Source of the DNA: Strix aluco
Lineage: Eukaryota > Chordata > Aves > Strigiformes > Strigidae
Assembly: GCF_031877795.1 (NCBI RefSeq)
Contig: NC_133934.1
Span: 103,418,610 to 103,482,609, forward strand
Direction of reading: 5' to 3'
DNA length: 64,000 nt
Positions 33,520-48,500 of the stretch are shown piece by piece. Numbering within the stretch: position 1 is the first letter of the stretch; each line of letters starts with the position of its first letter. A program made the translations under genes and the position numbers. The notes beneath the pieces are model-generated. The model saw only the letters and a list, made by a program, of their open reading frames with translations, was not told the DNA's origin and did no database searches.

Positions 33520-36500
33520 CTATGAAAGAAAAGTCAAAATTGGGGAAAAAACACCCCCCCCATTAATAAGCAGAATAATGGCTACTTTATACCATATACA
33601 GAATGATCTTTGGGTAACTAGTGCCACCTGCACTGATTTACAAAAAAAAAGCTGTTAAGTCCCAAACCATTTAGGATACAAAGCACAATAACTGGCTACA
33701 GACAGGAGCAGTGTGCTCAGCTCCCACATCTCAAATAAGAATTTGCTTTTCTGGAAAGGCTTTGGCCTCAAAGTGGAAAATTGAAACTCAGTTTGCTTGT
33801 ATGAGCTAAGTTTTATAGAAGCTCTTGTATTTTGCTTTTTTTTTTTTTAAGTACTAGAACTACTAAACGTATAGTAGGCAATAATAAAGAGTTTTATAGA
33901 CAGGTTTTTTTTAGTCACTACTCTGCCCCCTTCCCCCCTCCAAGGGATGATCCTGAATCATAAAATAGGCACACCAAGTATCTTCAACCTAAGACACAGC
34001 AACATGTATTTAACGGGTACTCTGTCTATTAGTAAGGAAACTACTAGAACAGTTGCATCCCAGATTTCTTACAGAGCACTTGCTGAATAGAAAAACATTT
34101 TCAAACCTACGAGTAGTACAAGTCAGATCATCTCTACTACTCTGCAAGTAAATATACAACAACCTAGAAACTACAATATAAGTAAATTATGAAATGCTTA
34201 TTCAAATATTTCATGTAGTACTCTATTCAGTAAAACTAACCTTGACATCCTGAAAAGAAACTGGTTCTTGTCCATGGATTTTCATTTGTTCCTGAATAGC
34301 CTAGAAAAAAAGAGAAAAGAATAGGTAGTGCAATATTATACTGACATTGTATGAAACTTTTTTAATGCTTCTGCATCTTAAGCAGTATTGCTCTGTAACA
34401 AAGCATTCACAGTACAGCCTGCCTTCAATTCTCTTTCACAAGTGAGGCAGGGGTGAGTTAAGGCATAATCAATGACAGCATCTCCAGGTTCACAGTTCTT
34501 AGCCAGTACAGCAAGAATCCAACTTTCATTATGACCAGTGTTTGAGCGCTCTGAAAATGGGCTATGCAGACACTTGACAATTATCACTCAACACTCAAAG
34601 CTTAAGACAGTAATACACTCAAACCAGAAGGTTCAGTTCTCTGGCAAAGTGTGAAACACAGGCTAGGGAAAGAAAGAAGGGTAAAGACCAACCAGCAGAC
34701 AAAGCAGTGTGGCTACTCACATTTTCAATTACTTTGAAAATGGCACCTGAATTCTGGTTGATCAAATAATGATGTGAGGAAGATAATGTATTTGTCTATT
34801 TGAGCAACTGTTCATGCACGGAACAGTTCTCCCACTTCATGCCAGAAGTGGCCATTTCTCATTTTGAATGAAATTGCATTCCCTACTATTAGTTCTTTTA
34901 ATGTGGAACTATTTAAGCAGCTGCATCACCAAACCTCTGCCTGTGAATAACAAGTCTGAACAAACCTGTTTGTTTCACTAGCACAAGCTGCATAGCCTTG
35001 CCAGCACAGCTGTATCAGCACAGCGTCTGTAGGTGCAGACCTACCCACACTTACACTAGCAGAAAAACAATTATTCACAGTCAAAAGGAACTGTTCTGAT
35101 GTCAAGGAGAACTTAGAACATTCAATTTCCAAAATTTTAAAGGAGGGACACATTTTGGAATATGATCAAGCATCTGCTGTAGTCAAGGAATTAAGCTTTC
35201 AGTAATTAAGTTTTCAAAAACTAATGCAGACTAGAGACATGCACAAAAATAGCTATGTCACAGTAGCTTGCACTGAATTACCTTGTTAAATTGCTTTCAT
35301 ATTAGAATCACTTATGTACTATGACAACACTAAAATTCATGTTTTTGTAAAACATAAAACTGTAAAACACCCTTCATTAAAATCACGAGTCAGAGACAGC
35401 TGATACAGCCCCTGGCCTCCCTGAATCCTACCACCATGTGAACAGAAGCAGAAAGTGGTGGGAATGGTGAGCTGTAAAAGCAGGGAGAGAAGACGAGTCA
35501 CTGCTTAATTTCTCTAGGGTCCTTACTATTGCCACGTCCTGGCCTGACAGTTGCCCATGAAGCATACAACACAGCTACAACTACTAAACAAAATTAATGA
35601 TGAAGTTCAAAAGGCACATGCAAGAATCCTGCCTGCACCTGCAGCAGAATAACCCCATGCAGCAGTATGCTCTAGGACAGCTAGAAGCAGCTTGCTGGCT
35701 AGAAGCAGCTTGGCAGGAAAGGTGCTTGAGCTCTTGGTGCACAAGAAGTTGAACAAGAGTGTGCAGGGTGCCCTTGTGGTGATGAAGGCAGATAAATACT
35801 GGGCTGCATTAGAACAAGCACAGCTAGCGGGTTCAGGGAGGTGGCTATTCCTCCTGACTCAACATTTAGACACAGTACTCCAGATGCAGCCTCACATGTT
35901 TGGGGTCCCCTTTATGAGGCACTGACAAACCAGTGGGAACCCACTAGAGGGCTATCAGGATGTTTGGGGGCCTAAAGCACAGCACAGCTGAGAGGAGAAG
36001 CCAGAGATGGGGATTAATTCACCTGGAGAACAGAAGGCTGGGGTGGTGGGGAAAATCTAATTACTATCTTCAACTACCTAGCAGGTGGTTAGAGAAAACA
36101 GTGAGACTCGGAGACAATACAGTGAAAGGGCAAGAGGTATTCCCATTAGACAAAGACAGGAGAAAGGGTGAGGGGAGAAAAGTCTTCTCAGTCAAGTCAG
36201 GGCAGTCAGACACCAGAACACATTGTTCAAAGAGGCTGTAGAGTCTCCCTTCTTGAAGATACCCAAAACTCGCCTGGACAAGGCCCTGAGCAGCTTGACC
36301 TAACCATGAAGCTGGCCCTCCTCTGAGCAGACGGTAGAAGCAGGTGACCTCCAAAGGTCCATTCCACCCTAAATTATTTGATGGCTCCAAAGCACTAGAA
36401 TAAAAAAAAGTTGTGGGGTTTTTGTTTTTCTTTGTGGTTTTGGGGTTTGGTTCTTGTTTGTTTGTTGTTTTTTTTTTTTTTTTAAAAAAAGCCTTTCCTT

Positions 36501-39500
36501 TTTAGAAAAGGTCTTCCAGGAAAGAAGTCTTATGTTTACAAAATGATACTGTTGTCATCACTATCAAAGTTTATGTTCAGCTGGAGACTTACTACAGTAT
36601 AGAAATAAAATGGATATAAGATTATGCCTTGAGCAGGCCTAAATGCTTTACTTAATGAGCTGAATGAAGTATGTACCTTTTTCATCATACTTTGAGCATA
36701 CAGCTAAATAAGACAACATTGTTTATTTTTACACTTATAATACAAAGATCCACATAAAGAAAATTGAAGTGCTTTTCCCTGTGTCTAAATAGATATCACT
36801 GAAGGGATCTTGTACATGAAAAAAGCACCACACTCATAACTCAGCCTAAACCATCTACAGCAAAAATACTATTTTACTGCACAACATTTCCCTTCCAAGA
36901 TACCTCAGGTATCTATTAAAAGAACAAGACAAAACAACAAAACACCTGCCCATTCTCCCCCAACCCAAAACCACCACAAGCCAGAATAAAACCAAAGAAA
37001 ACCACTCACATAAAGCACAATTTAGAGGAAGAATTTACAAGCTTTAGGTTAATTTTAACAGCAACTAAAAAAAATTAACCTTATTTTAAATCTATTCTGG
37101 AAGCAACAGATAAAAGTACAGAATATGAAAAATGCAAGAAGCTTTTTGCAATCAATACACTGAATGAAGAAATCCCACAGCTGGACAGGCCCATTACTGC
37201 ACTTCAGTATTTTAATTTCTTCTCCTGAATTTTAGAATTACAGTGGAAATTAAAACCATGGGCAGTAACAAGTAGAACCATCACAAGAGATATTAATAGG
37301 TAATCATTAGGCAATTTAAAGACAATTTCAATTAAAAAAAGGATTGGTAGAATATATTTTTCCTAAACAAAATCAAAACGGTTAATTTCAGCTGCAGATA
37401 AAATGTTGAAAATACCTTTTGAATTCTTTCCAAGTTTTGGAATTATTTTTTTTAATATTTTAAATCCTCTTAGAAGTAGTTACTAGCGTCCCAGTGGGTA
37501 CTGGTAATTTAAAGTGATTCCCTGCAGATCTGCATGCAGAAGCTCACAGGCTATAACACTATAAACACAGAAAATGGCCTACCTGTATAAAGAGACTTAC
37601 CCTAAAGAAATAATTAAGGGAAAAGACATTCAGGTATCCTTTGTTCTCTATATCAAGCAGTTTGAAAATATATTGCAGAGCTGCAGGCTCCTTTCTGTTT
37701 TCTAATGCAAGCACAAAGTCCAAGTAGGTTTTATAGTCCTAAAAGTAGATACAATCATTTTTATTACGGTCTTCTTTCTAAATTGATTTTGCAAGCAGGA
37801 ACTTTATAACTGACAGCTATTTCGTTGTAGGGGATCAGTCTACCTTCCGAAAAAGACAACATGAAATAGAAAATGGCTGCTACCAACAACACAAACAGAA
37901 AAGTTAGTTTTCAATGACTGATGATGATAGGAAATCCTGCCATTTTAGAGGTAAAACAGTACTCCAAGCAGAAATCCAAATATATACTTTAAAACACTGT
38001 TTAATACATCTTTAGTCTGCTGAACATGCCCAACTAGTGAAGAAAAGCCATATAAAATATCTTCATTACAACAAATTAAACGTTCAGGGGCAGTAAGCCT
38101 ACCATTACCAAACAGTGAACTATATGGCCAATTAAAGTATATAACCCTTAGACCAGAGTAGGTAGTCTGGCAAATCATGTATTAGAAGCATTAGGAGACA
38201 CAACTAATATGTATCATACTTTTCTTTTTCACTAGTACCAATTCTTGATTTCCTGATCAAGATACAGTTGTGACAAGGACAGCAATCCTTCAGTCCTATG
38301 CATATAATAACTCTGTCTACCTTAAACACCAGAGTTTTGCTGTCATTCAGAAGGAGCTTTGACAGGAGTTTCATCAAGTTCAAGAGAAGGAATGCAAAAT
38401 TCTGCATCTGGGGAGAAATAACCCCATACACCACTATATGCAGGGGGCTGACTAGTCAGGAAGTAGCTTTGCACAGATGGACCTGATGGGCAACGAAGTT
38501 GAACACACGCCAGCAACGTGCTCTTGCAGCAAAGGCAGCTGACAGCATCCTGAGCTCCATTAGGAAGAGCTTTGCTGGCAAGTTGGGGAAGGTGATCCTA
38601 CTCCTCTACTCAGCACTGCTTAGACCATATCTGAGCACTGCATCCTGCGCTGGTCTCCCTCGTACAAGAAAGAGATGGATCTACTACAGCAAATCCAGCA
38701 AAGGACAACTAAGAGGATCCCTCCTGACCTCAATGATTTTCTGTAATTCCACAAAAAACTGTGAAGGCAGCAGCAGGACTGTATAGTGAATTTGTAATTT
38801 ATCATTTTTAGAGTTGAGTCATCTGAATGCAGACAAGAAGAGTAGCAACACATTACGTAAAGCTTTCAAAATAAATATAGATACAAGCTTTTACTTTAAT
38901 TTAGTTAGACTTCCCATTTTTCACAGTTATGGAAAGCTTACAATAAAAAACACTGTTGTCTTCATGAAGAAGTGGACAGGCTAGCTAGCTTGCAGTAGTC
39001 TCAAGTGTGCCACTTGTCTTTGGTTCTCTTTAAAGAATTACATGTAACTACAAAGCACTGATACATCTATACATTTTTTTCAACATGCGCTTTGTGTTTT
39101 GAATCTAGAAGCTTTATCCTAGGCTGTCTGGATTTTGTATCACTTCTGCTTTTCAAAAAAGCAACTTGTCTTTAAGCCATGCTGCGATCACCTTGCTGTT
39201 AGAAAATTAAATTTCTAAGATGCTGCATGATCATTTTGTGTGCACAATGATAAACAAAAGTTACTTTACCTCAAGCTACTTTTTATTTTAAAGATACTGA
39301 TTATGAGACATTTTCCATCTCAATAGCCAAAGTTTTTATACCGTGAACAGAGTGAAAAGATGTGATTACCATTTCACCATCATAAGTTAAGCATTCCTGA
39401 AAGACACGATCCAAAAATATGTTGGTCAGAGTCCCTGTTCCATACCGGGACAGTTCTTCTTTGCTGAGCATCCCATTGTGATCTTTATCAAGGTTTAAGT

Positions 39501-42500
39501 ACTGGCCTAGGGAGGAGATACAGAAGGCAAAACATAATATTGTAAGCATGAAAAAAGAGCTAAAGGTGATGCAAAAGCATGAACGGAACAGTCAGAAGAG
39601 AAGGTTACAGAGGAACCCTGTACCTTGTGCAACAAGCACAAAATGACAGAGGATAAAACCGTGGTAAAGAGCAACAATGGAGAACCAAAATTGTAAAGAA
39701 AGTCAGGAAGATATGCTGAAAGGATGGCTACAGGAGTTGAAAAGACAAGTTACCAGGAGGATTTAAAGAGACAAAACCAGAGGAAAAATAACACTAAGAA
39801 TGTGACTAAGTCAGACAGAGAGGAGAGGGGAAAAAAAAAAGCAAAAAAAAAAAAGCTTTCACATATAAAGGAACCTACCATAAACTCTTAATGCAGAAGG
39901 AGCAGAAAACCAATTTGTTTCCTGACTTTCTTTAGAAAGTTCTTCATCCCTTAACTAAGTGAAACATAAAGTTAGAATTCAGAAAGAGTAAATTAAAATA
40001 CAATAGCATATGCTAAGAGATCTTTACCTCCAGTAAGTCATCCAGGAAGCTGCAAGCTAAAATATCCTGTATCTTTATCTTTCCTGCAGCAAGAAAAGGA
40101 AAACACATTTTAAGTCACCCAGACAACATATTCATTTGACTGTTCTCATTTAGGTGGTTCTACTTAAGAAAATATTATGAGCAAAAAACCCCACCTTTTT
40201 TAAAATACCAAAACCAAACAAAACCAACTTCTAACATCAAGGATAAGGCTGTAATTTAAGAGATAGAATAAAAATAGCTTTAAAAAATGACTGAATAAAA
40301 CTAGCCTGATATTGGCAGGAGTTATGCTGAAGCCTCAAGAGCTAGAAAACTAGATTTTAAAAAAATGAGTGTTCAACATCAATTCAAAATGTGAAATGAA
40401 AAATGTAAAGAAAGGATGCTTAAAACATTTGTTGGAATAATAGTCTCTTAAGTGATGTTACATTTTCAGAAACTAAAGATGTGACACAAAGCTAAGGCGG
40501 CAGAATGCTGTTCTGCTGGTGTAGCTTTGACTGGGCACAGACATTGCACAAACAGCTGTGCAAAATAATGGCACTATAACTTCACACACACACTCTCTAC
40601 ATGTTTGCAATTACCTCTGCCAGAGGCTACTGCCCACACAACTCTGATGTCTTCAAGTGGCACAGCTAGATCTTGAAAACACATGCAGTTTTTGACTTAA
40701 ATCAAGGGCATACAAATAAGCAAACTGAGGGAGCTACACCTGTAACAAGGATTAGCAGCCATAACTGCAAACCTTTTCTAAGGAGTTTACATGGTGCACA
40801 CAAATTTAATCACAGGAGAAGCACGTCACAATAAGCATTCTCGTGCATTTCCACAGCTCTGTGGATGTTCTGCCAAGCAGTTCTGTCGTTAGTTGCTGCG
40901 TCTTCTATTCACCCTAAATGCTTATTAGATTAGCTACTGCTAATGATGCAACTATGATGAAACAGTATCTTATTTGTCAGTTTCTATGAGATAACTCTAT
41001 AGTACAACAACAGATGGGTATCTCATAGAAATTCATTAGCTGTAGAAGTAGATTATTAGACCCATGTAAAGACTCAGGGTCTTCCGTGGAGATAAATCTT
41101 CAAATACAAGAGACTGCTGAACCAAAGCCTACAAAGACAACTACATATTACTTTGAAAAAACAAGTACCTTTGGTGGAAACATTCTAAAAGTGAAAATGC
41201 TCCCACGTATTTAGAATTTTGAAAACATGGACCTACCTGTTCTGAGAGGATCCAGAAAGAAGAAGAACTTTCTAACTGCTGTGCAGACATAGAAGGAGTA
41301 AAAAGATTTTTCTAAACCATCCAGTTGTGGCAAAGTAGGGATAAGTTCCAAAATATAGTTTTCTAAATCCTGCAGAATTAAGAAAGAAAGGAAAACAAGC
41401 TTTAAACACTACTACTGCTGCATGTTTGCTATATTCCACCTCTGCTTTCAAGTGTATTTTGTTAAAAATACAATCCTGCAACAAAGCAGGAAAGAGCATG
41501 AAAAGAGGCAAAAAAGTTTCTGTCTCCCTGCAAGAAATCCTAGGTCATACACATACATGTGATGCCATGACTGAAACAGTCTACAAATTAAGCAGAACGT
41601 TAACAGAGTAGATGGTATTTACATGTAAATATAAATGCATTCAACTGTACCTTTTTCAAATACCAATGCATAACTCCTAATTGGATTATTCTATTGCTGA
41701 ATATTCTTTAATAAATCTTTTTTAAGTAGAATGGTAACTAGAACCTTCTTATTTATTTTATATTAACTCCTGTTAGAACAGGAGAATAATTCATTGAGGC
41801 ACACTCTACCCATCCTTTTTTGTGATTTCTACTATGTCCTACTAAAACTAGTAAAGTGCTAATGACATGAAACCTTGATATCTACGATCGCTTTTTCTGA
41901 GAATTACCCATGTGTTAAAAAGGCTAGCAGCATTCTCACCACTACATCTCCAGAATATAGAGATCGCTATTTATCAAAACAAATGTGCCCACCCCAAATC
42001 TAGATTATTATATAAGCTTTTATGAGATAAGACTGGAAGAAAATTGGAGCCTTTCTGCTGTTCTGTTGTTTGAGTAAAGACAGACAATAAGTTAATCAAG
42101 AATTTACTTACTGATTCTCTGAGGTAGCCTTGTCCTGCCACATCATATAAACTGAGGCCTATTCTCGTCTGATGAAGCCATACTGTAAAACAGAAAACAG
42201 AATTACAGCACAAGAAACCTTGGGGGTTTTCGAGGCCTCACCAAAATTTGAAGTTATTCTTAAGGCCACAAGGCACTGCTGGATGTTAAGTACCTCTCTA
42301 TTTCCCATTTTTCTGAGATTTAAGCAAAGCCATGATATGTACCAGCCCTACTTAGAAACACCATTTCAGTCTCTAAGTTGGTAGAGTCACTGGCAATATA
42401 CGGTATGCTGTGGCCAAGACTGCCTTATAAGAACTAGATGTGAGAAACAGCTGAGCAGACACCACATTTTATCTGGTACATGGAATCATATGGATTCCTT

Positions 42501-45500
42501 CTCTCTCACTGACCTAGAGATATGTATAGCAGTGCATTTTCACTGCATTAAAAACAGCTGTATAATGTCGTATACAGATTGCTTGTCAGATTGTTACAGC
42601 CCCTTGTGCAGCACAAGACACCGCAGCTACCGCCAAGTTCCTGCCCCCACTTCTGAGTTACAACAGGAGAGTTAGAATAGCACAAGCATCTATTTTTGCA
42701 GTGAGAAGGCAAATTAATCAGATAATCTACAGGACAATGTGCTTGAGCCCATTGTTAAAGCACAGTAACAGAGATGGAGTACAGATTAGGCATAAAAACT
42801 ATTATTCACATACTTAATGTTAAATTTAACTTACGTTTCATAAAGAAACAATTTAAAAGTTCCTCTCAGGAAATATGAACTGTGGTTCATACCAACATTC
42901 ATCTCCAAGGTAAGTGTGTATCAAGGGGACTAAGTATCACTCAGAGATGACTGAGGTTATACGGTGAGGCTGTTTCTTTGTTGGCTGAAGTTTAAAGTAA
43001 GTGCATCATACACCCTGAAGCAATTCAAAACACTTTTACCAGGCTTGACTTGTTTGGACAAAGCCAACAGACTCGACCACCTTTCCTCCTGAAGAGGGAG
43101 CATTACTGGAGACAGATGGAGCTTTGCGAAATGCTCTACCATTACTCTGTTATTAACTTCACCATGCTCTCATCCCCTCCCAGAAGGGCTGTGTAGATCA
43201 TCAAGAAAAGGAAGAAAGGCTGTAATCCATGGGCTGTAGGAAAGCCTCCAGGTGGAGGGAGGAAGGAGAAAGACAGATTGCTACATGTTCAGCACATGTA
43301 TGTGAGTACATGCAGCTATTCCTAAAACTTTAACAAGCATATAACAGAAAAACCACAAAAGCTCATTAATGAGTTCAGCTGGTTAGAGAATACCATCACA
43401 CACCCGAGACACAGCAGTTTAAGATGTTTTAAGCTCAGGGTGATATGGCCTCTTCCCTGCTGCACCACTGCTCTGGAGGCTGACCACTCTGCTGCATGAG
43501 CTTCATCAAAACAAGGTGAAATGTGGGATTGCACTGCCCCAACTTGGATCAGCTCAGGCAGCTGCAGAGTAACTCCCTTCATCATCTGTTACCTTCCTCT
43601 CCTTTCATGGCCATGCTGAAGGACATTTAGCAGTAAATACAGATAGAAATCACTAACTCCAATCTAAAGTATTAACTGAGAGTTCCTACAGGAATTTAAG
43701 TTTTTTCTTCCTTTAATACCTGGCCTGGACTTTAGCCCTCATACAGAACGCTGTACAACAGACAACAGAAATGATCTCAGCTACTGCACAGACGTGCTAC
43801 TGAGCTAACTTTATTAGGCAATTCCAATGCTGTAAGCTAGCAAAAACAAGGATCCTTACTCAACTGACCCAAGAGGAACTTTCAAACAAATGCTGTGATG
43901 GGACCTTATGTTGGCCAGAGTCTGAAAATGAAATGTGATTGAGATGGGACATGCCAAAAGGCTTCCTCTCTCTAAATTTGGTGGTGCCGGGGTTGTTTTT
44001 GTTTGTTTATTTGAGTTTTTGTTTCTTTGTTTTAGAAGAAAGGTATCACATTAAATATACAAGACTTAAAACTTCTGGATGGAATAAATAAAAGAGCTCT
44101 GAAAGAATCTCTGTTGTGTCCATCTGAGTAGGCCTTTTTGAGATGCATCCAATTTTCACAGACTTCTTCACAAGTGTCCTATCCTGCAGTTTTTGGGTTT
44201 GTTGTTTGTTGCAAATGGGCCTATTACTCCTTCCTTGCATACTCTGCATGCCTCCTCACCAGGTTTCCTGCTCAACACATTTCTCGTCCCTTGTACCACA
44301 AGATTTTATGTTAAACAAGTTGAGTCGCTCTGGGGAAAGGTGCCATTCTCCCCACCTGAAGGTTCTACCAGACCTAAGAACACAGTTGCCAGGGGACAAG
44401 ACAATGAGGTAACCCTCCTTCCTGCTACCCAGCCTCATCTTTTTAAACAAGGTCTAATAGTTTTTTAAAAAAATAAAATTGATTTTTCAGCCCAAGTCGT
44501 TATTTATAGTAAAAAATAGCTGAAAATATGGTAAAGGCTACAGTGACAAGTACAAGAACATACTGACATATTTGACAAGCACACTTAAATAACACCGCTC
44601 TGTAGAAGGAAAAACAGCAAACAAAGCTATGTGCCAGACAGTCTGATCAGTGATTAGGATCAACACTCGCCACGTATCTTTACTGTTTTGCTCTTCATAG
44701 TACTGCCTCAGTAAAGGATATCAGAACAACAAAATACATAACAAACAGATGAAGGATATCTCTGGCTGAGCAGAGAGATGGATTTCAGAGGCAGGGTGAA
44801 CTCCCATCTCCTAGTAACTGGAAAAAAATCCCAAGCCTCCAGGAAAACAGCATTATCGATCAAGGGCTAGATCTCTACTGCTGTTGAAGAGAACAGCAAG
44901 TAATTAATAAAGCTTAAAGTAGCCTTGAAAATAAAACAACTTGTCATTAACACAGAAGAAGCATCAACTAACCTTTTCGCATGACATAATTGAAAAACTG
45001 CATGATAGATATCCTCCCATAAGGATCATTATGGAGCAATTTAGCAAAGATCTTGGCTGTGAAGAACTGCCTGTAAAACATAAACACAAAGCTACTTCCA
45101 TGCATCTGATTACACTGCATTCACAGATCTAGTTACAGTATCCCAAACTTACACTTTAAAATACTGTTTTAACAATACAGAATGTGTTCTGTGTATTCAA
45201 AGACATTAATTTGCTACACTACACCCATCAGGTGGGATCCTACCAAGTAGCAATGGCAAACTCCAGCTGCCTTTGCTGCTCATGAGACAATCTTCAGTGA
45301 TGTGGGAGTTTTGAGAGCTTTCATTCAGTTTAATTTCTATTTAGGTCAATATATTTGGTAGTATATTTAGTACAATATATTCCAATGTTCTATAACAATA
45401 TGCACATACAACAAACTGCCAGTACTGACAACTAATCTGCTTCTGCCCAAAACTCAACCACAAAGCTATGTGCACAACAGTCGTCTCGAACAGGAGCATA

Positions 45501-48500
45501 AAGAAGGAATATTCACCATATGCTGTACACAGAACATCTGGTAGGAAATTTTCCATCAGAACATATTAGGGAAGGTTGGGCAATATCACTGGAGACACGA
45601 TTTCCTCTTCAAATACAAAATGGGCTGTTTAACTAGACACTAACATCATAAAAATGCTCATGCTGGTAAGAACTTCTTCTTCAAAAGGATGCAGTATCCC
45701 TCTTGCAGACATCTCTATCAAAAGTTCCCTCAGAGATGTAGGGCAATACACCTTTGCAAGGATGCAAAGCAACTAGTTCATCAATAACGACATGGACATG
45801 ATCTTTATCTCACCATTAAACTGTTTCCATCTATTTTAGCAACTGAAAGTTACAGCAGCACTTCAGTTTAGCCGAAGTAAGCATATACAAGATAAGAAAG
45901 CCTTACTTGCATTTAGATCCAGCTTTTTCACCAACTTTCAAGAAGTTCTCATAGTTGATCATTGCTTCTTCCCCAACCATTGGTGATGTCTGATGTTTGT
46001 CCAGTAGAAACCACAGATTCTTAAAAGGCATTTACATTTGGTTAAGAAGGTATCTCTCTGGAGATGGCAATGTGCTTAAGACAGAGCATCTAAGAAATGC
46101 AGCTAAAATGTGGTTTTGTTGCAAAGTTATCTCAGTTAATCAGCACATATCGTCAGTTCAGCCAGAAAAGCAAGCAACGGGTATTTCCACTGCTCTGAAC
46201 TGGTGTTAAACAAACACACACACACACTCTCTCTCGCTCACTAGGATTTTTAGGGTCACATCCCTTTAGTCTATGACTGCAGTAAACTCAACCATCTTTG
46301 GAGTCTCTCTCGGTGATATGTAAACAGAACTTATTTCTTCTTCTGGGCCCACTAGAGAAATTGTTGGAATGTGCTGGAAAACCAGAAGCCATTGATTTAG
46401 TCCTCATATATATCATAAAGAGGAAGCTTTACGCTGACATTACCAGCCCAAGATTACGCAGCACTTCAGCTTTAGCTAGTACTTCACAACCAGCCAATGT
46501 GCCCAGATACAAAGCACCTTACCACAGGATTCTGTGGACAAATAAGAGATAATCAAACTTTGCAGAAAGAGGAAGTCTTGTCAGAAGTCATTATGAGACA
46601 TACAGAAAACATTTTCTTACCTGCAGTTCTTCATTATCCAACAGCTCTCTACTTTTTCTTTGCAGAAAAACTGCTCTAGATTCTTCTCTTAATTTCTGAA
46701 GCAAGATTTCATCTTCAGCTGGCAGCTAGGGACATTGAGGTGTTTTAATTTTCTGTACAGTGGCACCATTCAAAAACTACACATCTAGCAGGTACTCTTA
46801 GGTAGCCCTGACTCACACACTCTGATGAAGCTGTTTATTTGACAGAAAATAACAACCTACCTACCAGAATGCTGTATGGTACCTGCTTCTTCTACAGGGA
46901 TATCACTTGCATACTGTCTCAAACTATTTTAATATTGAAATATTTATTTAAAGCAGGACATCTTTAACATGAGAAACAGAGACCTACCTTGTACCTGATA
47001 ACCCATCCAGTAAGCACTTTCTCACAGCTGCAAGATCAGAGGGCTCACACATAAAAGACATTTACTACTGTGTTTTTATGCAGGAGAGAGCAGCATTTTC
47101 CATTTTGTGGTAGGCCTGACTCTCAAAAGTGTGGATGTCTGCTAGACTTGTTTTGGGCAACAAAACAGATGGAAGAACACTCACCATGGAAGTTTTGCCC
47201 ATGTTTACATGCAAAACTGTACAGCACTATCCGAACTTGGATGGTTGCGTATGTATTCATTGGATGAAACATAGGTACTTAAGAACTTAATTGGAAGAAA
47301 CTCATGATCCTAAGCAATATGGGACCATGTGAGGTTAGACAGCAGCTGAGCGGTCAAGTTAACAAGTGCCAGCAATATTCTGTATTTCCCCCATCCCAAT
47401 CTGATTAATCTCACACATAAATTGCCAGACCAAGCATTTCTGCTGGATGTTGCAAGCAACAGACTTATCTTTAGTCTGCAAGACCAATAACCCACCATTT
47501 CATGAAGCAGCATCCCATCATGTCTAAACAGAAACAAGAAGATACGGACTTATAATGCTGGTATATCAGAATTTAGTTAAAACAGGAAGTTTCTCTGAAC
47601 AACAAGAGGACTTCCTGTCTTTAGTAAACAGCCAAGCCTACTGCCTGATTAGCAAACCGTTTCACGGCCTCTGATGAGATGCTTAGTAATTATTTGAAAC
47701 TGCTGAAATCCACAACTGTACAGAACAAAAAATTATGCTTAGCAATCCATATCATTCTCATTTCAATCTACTTAAGCTTCTGAAACTGAAGTGTCCCTTT
47801 GAATAACCGCAACTTTCTTTATAAAACAGAATAGCCTCTTGGTGAAGTTTATCTGGATACCTCACTTACCCTGTAATAAAATCGTGGTATGTTTGTATAC
47901 GATGTATTGCCACTTTTTCTTCCTCCTTTCCATTCCATGTAATATTTCGTGAACAATTCCATTTCTTCATCTTTTAGCTCTTGTTCGCTCTTTTTGGCTG
48001 ATTAACACAGAAAAGAATTTTCATGTTGTGCTCCAAACAGTTTTAACGAAACAAAGAGCTTGAGAAAAAGGAGTTAATGCTAAGGCTTATACAGCTACGC
48101 TGTTTAGTAACACAAACATTAGGTGGAAATGAATGGAGCACAAGCTTAAAAAAGAGATATATGGAAATTGTCACATATATATTCTACTTGAGTATCTACA
48201 AAGCACCTCTTTCAGTAACTGGACACACCTGATTCTCCGTAGGGTACGCGACTGTAACAGGTGACTGACAAAGCAGCAACATTTTCGTTTTACAGTGGTA
48301 GCACTGTTTAAGATACTACTTACTGCAAGTAGCAACATAAAATCACCTTTCACTCTGTACCATTAGGGATATCATTTTACGTATGCACAAGTTCTCTGTA
48401 GGGTCACTTATGAACAGTTACCAGCCAAGCTGTCACAGGGGTACGTACCACAGAAAACCAGCCTTTCCACCACCACTGCCCAGGCGGCCCCTCAGTGCTC

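Larger units (their letters stand above)
34301..37600 (-). other. PPP2R3C: PPP2R3C intron 11
   Basis: Contains an old CR1 fragment (about 35,595-36,385) and a T/G-rich simple repeat at about 36,400-36,490. The remainder is unassigned AT-rich sequence. Confidence 0.6.
39507..44972 (-). other. PPP2R3C: PPP2R3C introns 5-9, nothing else recognised
   Basis: Intron sequence between exons 5 and 10 (the exons themselves are listed separately). The largest, 42183-44972, contains overlapping 64- to 91-codon open frames near 44,143-44,468 that match nothing I know. An A-rich tract lies at 39,831-39,854. Confidence 0.5.

Noticed and set aside
44143-44468. Overlapping 64- to 91-codon frames in PPP2R3C intron 5
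   Set aside because: They occur in three frames over the same bases on both strands and resemble no protein.
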